Part shown: positions 10,924 through 23,208 of the stretch, in pieces
How positions within the stretch are numbered: position 1 is the stretch's first letter
Layout: each line of letters begins with the position of its first letter
Source of the DNA: Meloidogyne chitwoodi
Lineage: Eukaryota > Nematoda > Chromadorea > Rhabditida > Meloidogynidae
DNA: 64,000 nt
Assembly (NCBI GenBank): GCA_015183035.1
Contig: JACZZP010000002.1
Span: 1,674,001 to 1,738,000, forward strand
Direction of reading: 5' to 3'
Made by a program: the position numbers and the translations under genes
Notes under the pieces: generated by a model
The model's database searches: none
What the model was told of the DNA's origin: nothing
Seen by the model: the letters and a program-made list of their open reading frames with translations, nothing else

Positions 10924-13900
10924 ATGAGTCATCAAAATAATTCTTCTGTTAATACTACAAATTCAACAACTTCTCTTTCGATGGCTACAACATTTAGTCC
11001 AGTCAAGCAGGAATTACACGACAATTTTATATCTTCTGATTGCTGTGAAATTCCCAGGTAAATGATGAAAATAAATTGATGTTTTTTAGATAGTTGTAGT
11101 TTAGTTGGATAAAGTTAGGTTTTAATTACACAGGTTAAAGTAAGGTTTTAGTTTTTTTATGGAAAATGATTTTTCTTTTTTGTTTATTTATATTTTTCTC
11201 AATAATAGGGATGTTTCTAATTCTTCGCTTGATAGACGCAGAAGTAGTGGAAGTATTACAATGTTATCTAATTATGAAGATAGTCGTCATGATTTAGTCA
11301 AAGATGGAGAATTACCTCGACATTATTCTTTTAGTGCTCAAAACAAAATTATTACAAATATGAGATTCTCGCAAGGAATTAATTCTGTCAATACTAAAAA
11401 CGTTAATCAAGTTGGATGTCATTTCATTAATCCAAAAGAGGAACAACAATGTGTTAATTCTTCAATGTTAATTTCTGATAAAGAAAAACAGAAACAGACC
11501 AAAAATGACAATGCTGGATTTGGAATTGAAGAAAAACCTCTTCACGAGTATATATATTAATTAATATTTTTATAAATAGATATAAATGTTTTTAAGTCGG
11601 TAAATACATAATTAATCAATCAAAAGGGAAAATATTAGTAAGAGGTATAAATATAATATAAAATCAATATTGTACTTAATTTTGTATATTAAATTTTAAT
11701 ATTATTTGTATATAAATGTATTAATTTTTAAAGATGTGATGCCTGTGGAAAAAGACTTTGTTCTTCGCGCAGTCTTAAACGGCACAAAAGTACATGTAAA
11801 AGAGTTAAAGCAGTAATTGAACAAACTCAAGTTTCTGGTGGTTTTAATTCTCCTCCTCCAGTACCTGCTGAAAATATTTCTGAAAACAAAGCAAAAGAAC
11901 AAAATGTTCAGAAACAAATACAAAAGTTTGTTTATTTTTTAGTTGTAAATTTTTTTATGAGAAGACAATATTAACTTTGAGGGTTTAAGGTTTTACCCTC
12001 ATTTTAATTTAAAAAATTATAAATTCAAGACATAAAAGCAGTGGAAATTTAATCTCTGATAACAACAAAAATGAAAAAGTGAATTTAAATCAACCAATTC
12101 GTCAATGTTCTTCGGAATATATTTCTACACAACCATTTTGTTTGGCTCAACCACCACCACAAAATTGTTCTTCAAAATCTTTTTCCTCAAATAATAATTC
12201 TCCAATAGAATTTTGTAATATTATAGATCCTCAAAATTGTGGAGGACTTTCTTCTCCACCTTTAAATCTTCAACAACAACAACAATTTTATTCAAGACAA
12301 CCTTATTCTTCTGCTCAAATTCAGGTGCTACAACAAGAAAATAATTTTAAAAAAGATGAGGAAAAACTTAAACCAATTACAGCCTCTGATGAACCAAATA
12401 AGGTTTTTAAATTTTGATAAAAAAAATCTAAATAAATTAAAGGTTTCGGATGTTGTTGATTCGGTTGTAGCTAAATTACGTTTACAAAGTGGTGGAGTCT
12501 CTAGCCGTATACCAACTACTAATTGCATTACAACTCCGTGTAATATTCCAACTACAAATATTAATAATAATAATAATTCTCAACAACTATTTTTGCCTCA
12601 ACAAAAACATTTTAATGTTCCAATTGAATGGAATGAAGGAAATATTCCAATACAACAATTGGGAGAGTCTCAACAATCTACTACACCTATTACAATGTTT
12701 TATTATACTCATAACTCTCAACAACAACAGCAGCAATTTCAACAACAAAGACAGCAATATTTTGTTGGTGATAATTCTAATAGAACAACAGAAATTTTAG
12801 TAAGAATTATTTTTTATTTTTTTAATTAAAAAAACGTAAAGGTTTTTTATTTTTATCTGAATTTCTGAAAGTCTATAATTATTAGAAATATTTAATAAAT
12901 CCTCCATTTAATATTATTTTTAATTTTACTTTTATTTTTTAAGCCAACCCAACAAAACCAACTTAATAATCAAATTGAACTAACAAAATGTTCTCAATCG
13001 AAGTCTTCAACAACAATGCCATTACAACAGAATTCTTGGCAGACAATAAATCCACAATTAGTACATCAACAACCACAACCTATAAATTTACATAGAAATA
13101 GTAGTGGTGAAAATAATTTAATGTCTCCTCCTATAATTTCTTCGTCTGATGGGGCAATTATAAGTGGAAGAATTGGACAGCAAAATGAGTAAATTAAATT
13201 AAAAAAAAACTTTTTAATAATTTATTCTTCAAGGAAATGTACTCCTTTATATTCTTGTAATAATGAACAAATAAAAAAGCAAAAATTAATTGAAAATTCT
13301 GGAAATGTTAAAAATACATTGACAGAAACAGAAAAACCTCCAACATCATTAAATGTAAAATCAACAATTATATCTCCTCCTCCTCCTGTCCAACAACAAC
13401 GTCCACGTGCTAATAGTGGAAATACTAGTAAAAATGTTTATCGTTATTTGTGCCCTGAATGTGATAAACCGTTTGTTTTTTATTTTAATTAAATTAAATA
13501 TTTAATTTAAAATTAAATTTAAAGATATTCTTGCCGTAAAAATGTTAAAAGACATCGAATTTCTCAACATAAAGTTCCTGCTCAAGAAGCTCAAGATGGG
13601 CAAATTAAAAGAATTCGTTTAACTGAAGAAGATTTACAAAAAGATGAAAATGTTAAATTAAAACAATCATCTGTTTCCAAATCAAAAGAAATTGAAAAAG
13701 AACAAAATCAACAAAGTCAATTAAAAGAGAAAAAATTGACTAGGTATTTTTTTAAAAGTTCCTTTTTTGTAATTTAGATGATAAATATTATTAAAATTAT
13801 TTTAATTATATAAGGGATGAAATGTCACGTCAAAATAGTTCTACTTCTTTAACATCTCCTCTTCATCAAAATATATTACAATCACCTGATCATCAACAAC

Positions 13901-16267
13901 AACAACCACCTTTTGCAGTAGCAATACAGAAACAACAAAATTTTCAAAAACAACCTTCAATGCAAAATTTACGAGATGAAAGACAATTTCAACATCCTCA
14001 AACACAACAACGTCATCCATATTATTTTCAATATCCTCCAATTAATCAATCACAACAAGAACAACGTTTTGTTGGGCAACAACATATTTATGAGACTCAA
14101 AACTCATTTTATGAACTTCCTCAACAAACAATTCAACCTCAACAATATATACAAGGACAACAGCAACAACAATTAATTTATCAAGATTCTCAACAACAAA
14201 AGAAATTTCAACAACAGCAACAATATTATGGTTCTCAAATGATTACAACATATCCACCACCACCACAACAACAACAAAATCAACAACAAAAAATTATAAT
14301 GGTACAACAACAACAATGTAATCATCAAAATACTTCTGAAATTGTTGGTTATAATATTCAACAACAACCAGGACCTTCTAATCGTTCGAATAATAATATT
14401 TATTATTCTAATAATAATAATTATCCTCAACAATATACAATGATTAATAATAATTCATTAAATAATGAATTTCCAGTAACTTATCAAGAAGGATATTATC
14501 ATCAACAAATTGAACAACAACAACGTCAATTTATTGGAGGACAACAAGAAATTACTTATAATAATAATAATACATATTCAGATACATTAGATTGTTGGGA
14601 ACAAATAAAACCAGATGTTGATACTGGCCCTACAATTGTTGATCCTGATGCTATGGTATTTAATTATTTTCTCTTATTAAATATATGGAGACCAATCCTG
14701 ATATATTTATTTGTTTTTATTTAAAAAAAATAATTTAAAGGCTCGAATAGTTGCTGATTTGAAACAAACAGAAGAAGTTACAGAAAAACACCAACAAGCT
14801 AGAATTGTTCAACAACAACAAACAATTAAACGACAGCAAAAGCAACAACAAAATTTACAATTTTGTCATTTAGACAATGGAATGATTGTTAATTCTAATA
14901 ATATAGATAATACTACTAATACTACAGCAATGTTTAATCAACAATCTGGAATTCAAAGAAAAGCAGTAGAATTAGCTGAAGCTGTAAAAATTTTAGAAAA
15001 AAATATTTAAAAGAATTTTTTTATAGGATACGACTTTTTCTCCTCCATCTCAACCAGATGATTCAATTAATAGACAAATATCGCAACAATCTCATCAAGG
15101 AGTTGCTACACAACAATTTCAACAAAAAATGTATTTTTAAAAATTTATTGAGTTTATCAGAGGAAAAAAAAATTTAAAATAATAGAAAATTATATTTAAA
15201 ATAAAAGCTATAAATTATTTTTTATTTAAGGATTCCACTTAATCATCAAATAAAACACCCAACACAACAATCTCCAACTACTTATCATCAACCTATAATG
15301 AGTGCATCATCACATCCTTCTGGGCAACAAAATGTTTTTCGTTTTGATATTGGTACTCCTGTTACTCAAATACCAAAAGAATTAAATTCTATTGAACATG
15401 AAAAATTTCAACAAATTGAATGGAATTATCAAAGTATTAATTTAAATTAATTTTTTTTTAAATTATTTTTATTTTTTTTAGGTGGAATAAATAATAATAA
15501 TTTAATATCACAAAATAAATATCAACAACAACAACATTCGCAAACTCTTCAATCTCCTTCATTTTCTTTAACAAATATTCCTCAAGAAAATGTTAAATTA
15601 ACAAATCAAAAAATAAAAAAAGAATCTCTTACTAATTCTCAAAAAAAACAAATAGCTACTTGTTCTCCAACAAAAATAACTCAACAATCTAGTGGAACTT
15701 TTGTATGTCCTTCATGTACAAAAGCTTATTCTACTGATTATTCTTTAAAAAGACATAAAAACGTTTGTCCTGTTTTAGTTGGAAAACCACAAACAGAAAA
15801 AAGAGGAAATACATCACGTAAAAGGTTATTTATTTATTCATTTATATTTAAATTTTTAATTATTTAATTTAGAAAAAATGTTAATGTACCAACTAGTTCA
15901 TTTAATAATAATAATAATGGATCTATGGAAAAAATTATTGGTAATATAAAGACTGATGAACCTCATCAAATTGACCCAGACAGTACAATGTAAATAATTA
16001 AATAAAAATTATAAAGAATTTTAGTGGTTAAGGTTCTTATGTAATAGAAAATTATTTATTTTTTTTCTTAATTTTCTTTTTTCTTTAAGGAATGAAAGTC
16101 CACCAAATAATGTTGGTGGAAGTAATTCATTAATAAATAGTAGACGATTAAGTGTTAGCGGCACTAATAACACTATTTCTGCAATTGGAGGAAACAATAA
16201 CGGTGACAGTGTTGAGGAAAAAAATAAACCTCTTCAACTGCAGATGGCCACTGTGATTCAACTTTGA
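10924..16267 (+). CDS. Glutamine-rich zinc-finger protein (three isolated fingers)
   Basis: At least a dozen exons. Starts MSHQNNSSVNTTNSTTSLSM. Three single zinc fingers are spread along a Q/N/S/P-rich low-complexity chain: CDACGKRLCSSRSLKRHK then STC (exon join near 11.73 kb), CPECDKPYSCRKNVKRHR then ISQH (exon join near 13.5 kb), and CPSCTKAYSTDYSLKRHK then NVC (near 15.7 kb). Fingers 1 and 3 end in Cys (C2HC), finger 2 is C2H2. PolyQ is coded mainly by CAA, especially at 13.9-14.6 kb. Such proteins are usually nuclear transcription regulators; I cannot name the orthologue. Ends ...LQMATVIQL then TGA. The exon chain is inferred, so some boundaries may be off. Confidence 0.75.
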
Positions 16268-16689
16268 ATAGAAACGATATCAATGAAAAATATATATTTT
16301 TATTTTTTTTAAATAAAAAAGACTTAATGAGGTTGTTAAATTATTTAAAATAATTTTTTTGAAAATATTAGAATTAATTTTCAAAAAAACTTTAATTTGA
16401 CAACCTAAATAAATAATGTTTTTTTCCATTATTGGTTAGTGAGAGGTTTTTTATCAAAATATTTTAGTTATTTTTAATTTTTTAGAAACACTCCTCCCCT
16501 TTTAGTTTAAGCAACAAAATCTTAAGAATTATTTTCTTAAAAAATAATACTCTTTTAATTTTATTTTTTTTGTTATTTTTAAATCATCGACTAAAATTAA
16601 ATAAACACACTTAATTATAAAATAAATATAATAATTAATATATGTGAATTAATTTAATATTTAATAATTGATATTTTTTATAAATAAAA
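16268..16689. other. Convergent 3' region, no gene seen
   Basis: AT-rich DNA between the stops of the zinc-finger gene and the BORCS7-like gene. No feature recognised. Confidence 0.6.
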
Positions 16690-17043
16690 TTATTTTAAAT
16701 TAGAATTATTATTTTTTGTATTTGTACAATAAATACTTTTTTCTAAACATTCTGCTTGTTTAACTAATTTTTCAACAGTTCCCAAATTTTGTTCAATTTC
16801 AAATGTTTCTGTTTCCATTAATTCAACCTGTTTAACCAATTTATTTAAATTTTGTACTGAATTTTGTGCAATTCCATCGACTGCTACAAAATTACGTATT
16901 GAAGTTTGAAGAACATCAGAAAGTCCAGAAGTTTGTTGAATATTACCAATAACTGTACCCATTTCAATTATTATATCTTGAACACGATTTGGTAGACGAG
17001 TTTTTCCTTCAAGAGTAATAATATTTGGTTTCTTATTAGCCAT
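16690..17043 (-). CDS. BORCS7-like small coiled-coil protein
   Basis: Intron-less 117-codon ORF, MANKKPNIITLEGKTRLPNR onward. It is helical throughout: VQDIIIEMGTVIGNIQQTSG, then LSDVLQTSIRNFVAVDGIAQ, then NSVQNLNKLVKQVELMETE. The spacing and pattern resemble human BORCS7 (SELLGQAARNMVLQEDAI...), a subunit of the BORC complex that recruits Arl8 for lysosome positioning. Similarity is low, so another BLOC/BORC-type helical subunit is possible. It follows RARS2 by 136 bp on the same strand, as a likely last gene of an operon. Confidence 0.5.
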   Translation of the reverse strand: MANKKPNIITLEGKTRLPNRVQDIIIEMGTVIGNIQQTSGLSDVLQTSIRNFVAVDGIAQNSVQNLNKLVKQVELMETETFEIEQNLGTVEKLVKQAECLEKSIYCTNTKNNNSNLK

Positions 17044-17179
17044 TTCTCTAAAAAAAATATTATTTAAAATTATTTTTTAAAAAATAAAAAGAAAGTTTAT
17101 TGAAAAAAAACAATTTAACTAAATATATATTAATAATTTTTTAATATTTAAATTAAACAAAAAATAATAACAAAATTTA

Positions 17180-19106
17180 TTAAATTCTTTCAATTGGCTT
17201 TATCCCTATTAATTTCATTCCCTCCTCAAGGACTTTCTTAGCAGCAGAGAAAAGTAACATTCGAGGCAATGCATTAATTAAAGGTTCTCCTAATATTCTT
17301 AAATTAGGTAATGTTTGCCCAATTTTATTTGAAAGACGAATCTAAAAAAATAAAAAAAATAAAAACATTTTTTTTTAAAAACCAAATGTATAGCAATTGA
17401 ACTTGGGTCCATTTTTTGAAGGCTATTATTAAGTACAGTATCAAATTCAAGAATCATCCTTGCCAATTTTCTTCCATTTTCACCAATTTCCGGTTGCATT
17501 TTCATTAAATCAATTTCACTTAATTTTTTTAATCTTTCAATATGTTCTAAATTAACCAATTCAAGAGAATTAAGTCGAGAATATTTTTCCTTTAAAAATA
17601 ATTTTAAAATACAACAATTTTAAGAAATACCAATAAAATCATTGAATTAGTACCCTCTGGAAGAAAAGCTCCTTTATAAGAAAAATTAAAATCGGAATGT
17701 TTTGCCCTACAAACAATTGAAAATGCCAATTGAGATTGAGTTAATAATTGACATAATGTTGCCTTTTCATCATCAGTGCTACGTCTTGTATGTGATTTAA
17801 TAATATATGCTTCAGATTCTGCATTACCCTCAGATATTAAATAATCAACAGAATCATTTCTTCCTTCACGAGTAGATAAACCAATTACTCGACCTTAAAA
17901 AAATTTTTAAAAATAAAAATAAATTTTACCATATGATTGGTGAATTATTTTTTCAGCCAAATCAGAATCTCCTTTCATACGTAAAAGTGCTCTTAAATGG
18001 GCAAAATGATTTGCTTGTGCTTTATCCACAACATAAATATATTGATCTGCGTTAAACCTTTTGTGTCTATCATATATGGAAGCCAATTCTCTAAATAATT
18101 TAATCAAAATAAAAGAAATAAATAAATATAATGGAAGGTTAGACCAACAAAAATTATTAATTAGAATAATATATATATTATATTATCATTTTGTTATACC
18201 TATTCAGATATAAATTAGCTCCATCAGTTCTCCTTAATGCAATTTTAGCAAGTCCTGGATCAATATTCTGAATTCCCCAACATTCGTTTTCGCCAGGAAA
18301 ACATATACATTTTCCCTCAGAAATCATCTCATCAACAAGTTTGGATCCTTTTAACACATGTTTTGATTCACAATCCCATTCATCAAAATTTACACCAAAA
18401 TTAGCATATAAATATTTTAAATAAATAAAAGATATTTCACGCCATTCATTTAATAGACATAAAGCCTCACCACAAAGTTCAGAAGAAATATTCTTTATAA
18501 ATTTAATAAATATAGAAATAAATAGTTAAAAAAATATAAACTTGTTTTGAATTATTTTCTTCGTTCATCTGTGCTTTCTCCATATCAAGAAACAATTGTC
18601 GAGATCTAGCACTGAATTGTGAATTTAACCTTGACATTTGATAAGCAGCTGCGTATGAACTATAAAACATTTTTATAATTTATAAATAAATATAATAATT
18701 TTTCCCATATTAAGCTAATTTTAAATTATAAAAATTTTTAAAACCTTGTTAATAATTTAACTTTTTCTTGTACATTCATTGATGTCCATTCTTCAGATTC
18801 TGGTCTCTTTCTTCTCCCTTCCTTCCCATCCATTACAGCAATCCAATAAAAAGCTAGCATAGAAAATTGAGGCCCCCAATCACCCAAATAATTAATTGAA
18901 GTAACATCATGTCCTGCCATTCGACAAATTTTTTGCATAAAATTTCCACAAAGTGTTGATCTCAAATTTCCCATATGGAATGTTTTTGCAATATTTGGTG
19001 AAGAAAAATCGATTACCAATTTCTTCTTTTTAATACCAAATTTAGTTAACATTTCTGATATTAAATTATTACTAAAAGCGACACGATGTAAACTTTGAGC
19101 CAACAT
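17180..19106 (-). CDS. RARS2: Arginyl-tRNA synthetase, mitochondrial type
   Basis: Six or more exons. Early block VIDFSSPNIAKTFHMGNLRS then INYLGDWGPQFSML matches VEFSSPN.AK.FHVGHLRS and INYLGDWG.QF of RARS2. The class I signature reads HMGN instead of HVGH/HIGH. Later blocks are RRTDGANLYLNRELASIYDR, DQYIYVVDKAQANHFAHLRA, GRVIGLSTREGR and the anticodon-binding domain, ending EEGMKLIGIKPIERI like GMKLLGITPV.. in human. Only about 30 residues precede the SSPN block, against about 130 in human RARS2. An AG acceptor touches the ATG, consistent with SL trans-splicing. It charges mitochondrial tRNA-Arg. It follows SLC35F6 by 204 bp. Confidence 0.9.
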
Positions 19107-19310
19107 CTATAATTAAATTTAACTTTAAATTTAAAAAATTTTGTGAAAAAATATTTATGTATAATTAACATTTAAAAATAAAATAAAATTGGGAGATTAT
19201 TTTAAATTAAAAATGTCCATTTTAAAAATATGAGATGAAGGAATTTTAAAAAGCAATAATTGACCAAAATGGCAAAATAAAAGTTTAATAAATAATGTCT
19301 GTCCTAAAAT

Positions 19311-21105
19311 TTATTCTTCATTCTCTAATCGCTCAAATCTTCCACGATTATTAAATCGATTAATATTGTCTCCATCAGGCAATTCTAAGCCACAAAAAGA
19401 AGCTAAAAATAATGCAATCCTTTCATTATGAATTCGAGGAAGAATTTCTCTGCGAAACCAGGGGCCAATAAGCAAATCATTATAAACAAACATTCCCAGT
19501 GTTAATAAAGCAAAACCAATTAACTAAAAAATTTAATTTAAAATAATATCTTGTAAAAAAACAAAAACCTGAACAGCAATAAATTTTTCACCAAAAAGTG
19601 GAATAGAAAGAGCCCAAATTACAAAGGTTCGAACACTATCCAAAACCTAATATTGTTTTAAAATATTTAAAAATATTTTAAATTAAACCATTCGTGTTGT
19701 AGCAGAAAAGTTTTTAGTTACGGTGACACCAGCAAAATTGAAAAAGGCAATGCTGAAAATTTGTATAAATTTCTAAAAATTCTCAAAAAAAACCTAATAA
19801 TTACAAGAAATAAAGCCAACATAATTATTGGCTTGTCATTTATTTGTTTAAAAGCATAGGAAAGATCTTCAAGACGATGCTCTGGATTCTTTGAGAAAGT
19901 AGCTGGTACATGAATAAAGTACATTGGCAAAGAAAGAAAAAATAGAATAATCATTCCAAAAAAGCCTTAAAATAAATTAATTTTTGAATTATAGCATAAG
20001 TTTTTATACAAGTAATAGGGTTAATTTTGAATAAAAAAGAATATTTTAAAAGTAAACCTTCCAAACCAACTGCCAAAAGAGGGGGGACGTCGTATTCGAG
20101 AACAAATTTCTGCTCTGAAACCATTTGAATTGCGACACTAATTTTTAAATGTATGTTAAAATTTTAAATTAAAAAAATAAACTAACACAATTTGAGCCAT
20201 TACAATTAATAAATTGCCTAAAATTAATTATTTAAAAAATTAAAAAAATTTCCAAAACCAGTAATAATTGCATTTAAATCATCATTTGGATTCGTATCAA
20301 ATTCAATATCAGAACAACCAACAACTAATAATCCTAATGCAACAAATCCCATACCTAGCCATTTAAATCCTCTCAAATGAGCTCGCAAAAATGCTGTCGA
20401 AAGTAATCCAGTAAATATTATTACTGACCCTGAAATAATTTTTTTTTGTATAATTTAACACATAAAAACCTCTAAGCATTTGAAAACTAGATGCTGATGT
20501 CTTTGAACGTTAGAAAATTAATTTTAATTTCAGTAAATTTTAAAAATTAAGTATTCTAAAACAAACCAAATTTAGTCCAATATACATCTTTATGAAAATT
20601 AATTTATATTTTTTTATCTCATAAATGAAAATAATGCTTACTATAGAGGTGCCCAACATATCACAACAAGCAGGAGGAAGAAATATTAATGGATTAAATC
20701 TAAATAAAGGGAAGATTTATAAATTTATAAAAATAAAACTTTAGCAATTTTGGCTCATCCTCAAGGTCTAAATCGAAGGCCGCATTGCCCTCAAGGAATT
20801 GGCTAAAAAATATAATTGATTTACTCATTAAACTTAAAAAAACTTTCTCATACGCCATTGTCGTTTCCGTATAAAATGCATAATTAAATAAACAATAAGA
20901 CAACAAAATTCACCAAAAAACATACAAATTGTTTGAAAAACTGGATGATCAAAATCTAATTGATCCACCCATTTTGCAGAAAGTGTATTTAAACTACCTT
21001 TGATTAAAAGATTAACAAATAAATGTAAATATTACCCGTAGCAACCATAAAAATTGCAACAGACAATAAAATCAGACGATCAGAACCCTCCTCATTTTGT
21101 GCCAT
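19311..21105 (-). CDS. SLC35F6: SLC35F6-like membrane transporter
   Basis: About nine exons encoding a multi-pass drug/metabolite-transporter-fold protein. Begins MAQNEEGSDRLILLSVAIFM, then VATGSLNTLSAKWVDQLDFD and ICMFFGEFCC, matching TGSINTLSAKWAD...MFLGEFSC of human SLC35F6. Near the end are SIAFFNFAGVTVTKNFSATT, RMVLDSVRTFVIWALS and LGMFVYNDLLIGPWF, again family-typical. In mammals this protein is lysosomal/mitochondrial; its substrate is not settled. The hydrophilic tail ends RGRFERLENEE. It is probably the first gene of a three-gene minus-strand train, divergent from MRPS22 by 470 bp. Confidence 0.92.
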
Positions 21106-21229
21106 ATTTGAACTAAAAATTTTTTTAATTAACAATTTTAAAAAATTTTTAAAATTAAGAAAATTAGTATCTTAAAAGAATTCAAGACAACAAAAATAGT
21201 CTGAGACTCAAATGTTTATAATTTGAAGA

Positions 21230-21430
21230 AAAATTTTTTTTCTAAATTTATGCTTGACCATTTCGTCTACTGGTATTTTGTACAAATCGAATCCTTTTCT
21301 TGCCAGTATCTTTGTCTTCAAATAGGTTTTGCTAAAAACGAAAGAATATGGAAATTAAGAGAGCGGGAAAAAGAAAAATAGTAAAAACGAGAGAGAATGA
21401 TTAATGCATTCTTTTCTTTACGGACTGTTA
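21230..21430. repeat. Dispersed repeat, shared with 34.7 kb and 41.7 kb
   Basis: The left half (CTAAATTTATGCTTGACCAT onward, to TTGCCAGTATC) recurs at 34,713-34,790. The right half (AAAACGAAAGAATATGGAAA onward, to about 21,425) recurs at about 41,713-41,810. It lies in the bidirectional promoter gap between SLC35F6 and MRPS22. It has no coding sign and is probably an old element fragment. Confidence 0.7.
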
Positions 21431-21574
21431 GAGTTTTGCTATTCTTTTTTTAGGATAACTCAAAAATTACATTTAAGATAACCATTTTCGCGATTCATCA
21501 TTTGACTTTCAATTATTTAATTTAATTGTATTGTTTTCAAAAAATTAATTCTTTACTTTTCAGAATTATATATA

Positions 21575-23068
21575 ATGCTTGAACTTCGTTTTATTATTCG
21601 AAATTGTTCGTTAAACTTCCACAGAACACGAGAATTTTATTGCTGTAGATATCAATCTGCTTGGTATTGTCGTGGAAAACCGTAAATTTATATATAAATA
21701 TTTTAATTAACAATAATTTTAAAAAATTAGGGAAGGAAAAACTTTTGATGGTATTGAAATTGAGAAATTATTTATTAATGAAAATGTCCAAAAATTATTA
21801 AGAACACTTTGTGGCTTTGATCTTAATAGATTATACAGTTGGAGACTAATAAATAGTCCAAGTCGCCGTCACTATGCTTTAATGACTGATAATATGTATA
21901 AAGAGGTTTTAAAATGTTTTTTACAAATTATTTTTTGTTATTTATTTTCCTAGTTTCTTTTAAAAATGGCCTCAAGAGCGCAACATTTTTTGCAGTTTGT
22001 ACCTCTAAAAGAACCTAGACCTAATAAATCTGAAACATTATCAATAGATTCAGCGATTGCCGGACATGATCCAAGCAATATTATTTTTGTTGATATTTCA
22101 AATGATTCAACAGATCGAGTATTTTAATTTAAAAATATTTTTTTGTTTATTTTCTAATATTTTAATAAATTTAAGGATCGTGCTGTGGTTGTTCGTGAAC
22201 CAAATGGTCGATTGCGAACTGCATTACCCGAGGAATATTTTCGCATGAACAGAATATTCTTCGATAAACCAGATAGACCTGTTCGTGAGCCTCCTCTTTT
22301 TAAGCTGCGGTTGGAGAGTAGTGGAAGTTTTGTCCCGGACGATGTTCTTTCGGTTATTTAGTTTTAACTTTTTTATAATTATTTTAAGAAAACATTGGCA
22401 AGAAATGAACACGAATTTGTTTTGGACTGGGCCTGTTACTTTTATGAGCCTGACGATCCAAAATTTGTGGAGGTTATTATTTAATGGATTTTGTCCAAAC
22501 AATAAATATTTTTAGTTATGCAAATGTATTTTTGAAAATATAATTAACGATCAGAAATTCTCTTTATTGCGTTCTACTCGACATTTTGGTACTCTTGCCT
22601 TTTATATGGTTATAAATGATCGTTCATTTGAATTAATTTCGTTTTATTCTCAAAGGCAAAAGTTTAAATTATTAAATAATTATTTTATTAAGCCTTTATT
22701 TTTAAAGTATTTCTGGTGTTGCAAATACTATTCGTTTGTTGAGAACAATTTATCCTGATTGGACAACAACAATTCCTTCAACTTATTCTGATTTGGAAGT
22801 TATACAAGTATTTTCTTTTGAAGTTTTAAATTTTTTTTTAAATATTCCATAGGAATATTTACGTCAAATACAACAACAATTTATGGATAAAGAGAAAAAT
22901 AATGATAAAAGTGCATTTCGACCACTTTCTTCTAATGAGATAACAAAAAAGGGAAATACTCAAAACGAGAATGACAAAATTAAAATTTTAATTTCTTTGC
23001 TCAACAGTCTTCTGAGGATTGAACAAAATGAAGAGAAAAACAAAATACAAATAAATATTACAGCTTAG
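21575..23068 (+). CDS. MRPS22: Mitochondrial ribosomal protein S22
   Basis: About eight exons. Begins MLELRFIIRNCSLNFHRTRE. Diagnostic blocks are INENVQKLLRTLCGFDLNRL, VVREPNGRLRTALPEEYFRM then NRIFF (human [20 protein letters not shown]), LDWACYFYEPDDPKFVE, and KFSLLRSTRHFGTLAFYMVI (human YDLLRSTRYFGGMVWYFV). The C-terminal helices are Q/N/K-rich, ending NKIQINITA. It is a mitoribosome small-subunit protein. Probably the first gene of a plus-strand train with ALG9 (140 bp downstream) and SERP1. Confidence 0.92.
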
Positions 23069-23208
23069 AATCCTTCGATATTTTTTTTGTTTTTTTTCTG
23101 TTTTTTAATAAAATATTTTTAATTATTTATTTGCATTTTTATTAGTTGTTGGTTCTATATTATTCTTTTATCTTAAAATATTTTAGACTAGTTTATGTAG
23201 AAAAAATA

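Noticed and set aside
13841..14433. Antisense and out-of-frame ORFs (poly-V/L/I) across the Q-rich exon
   Set aside because: They are shadows of the CAA/AAT repeats coding for Gln and Asn on the plus strand.
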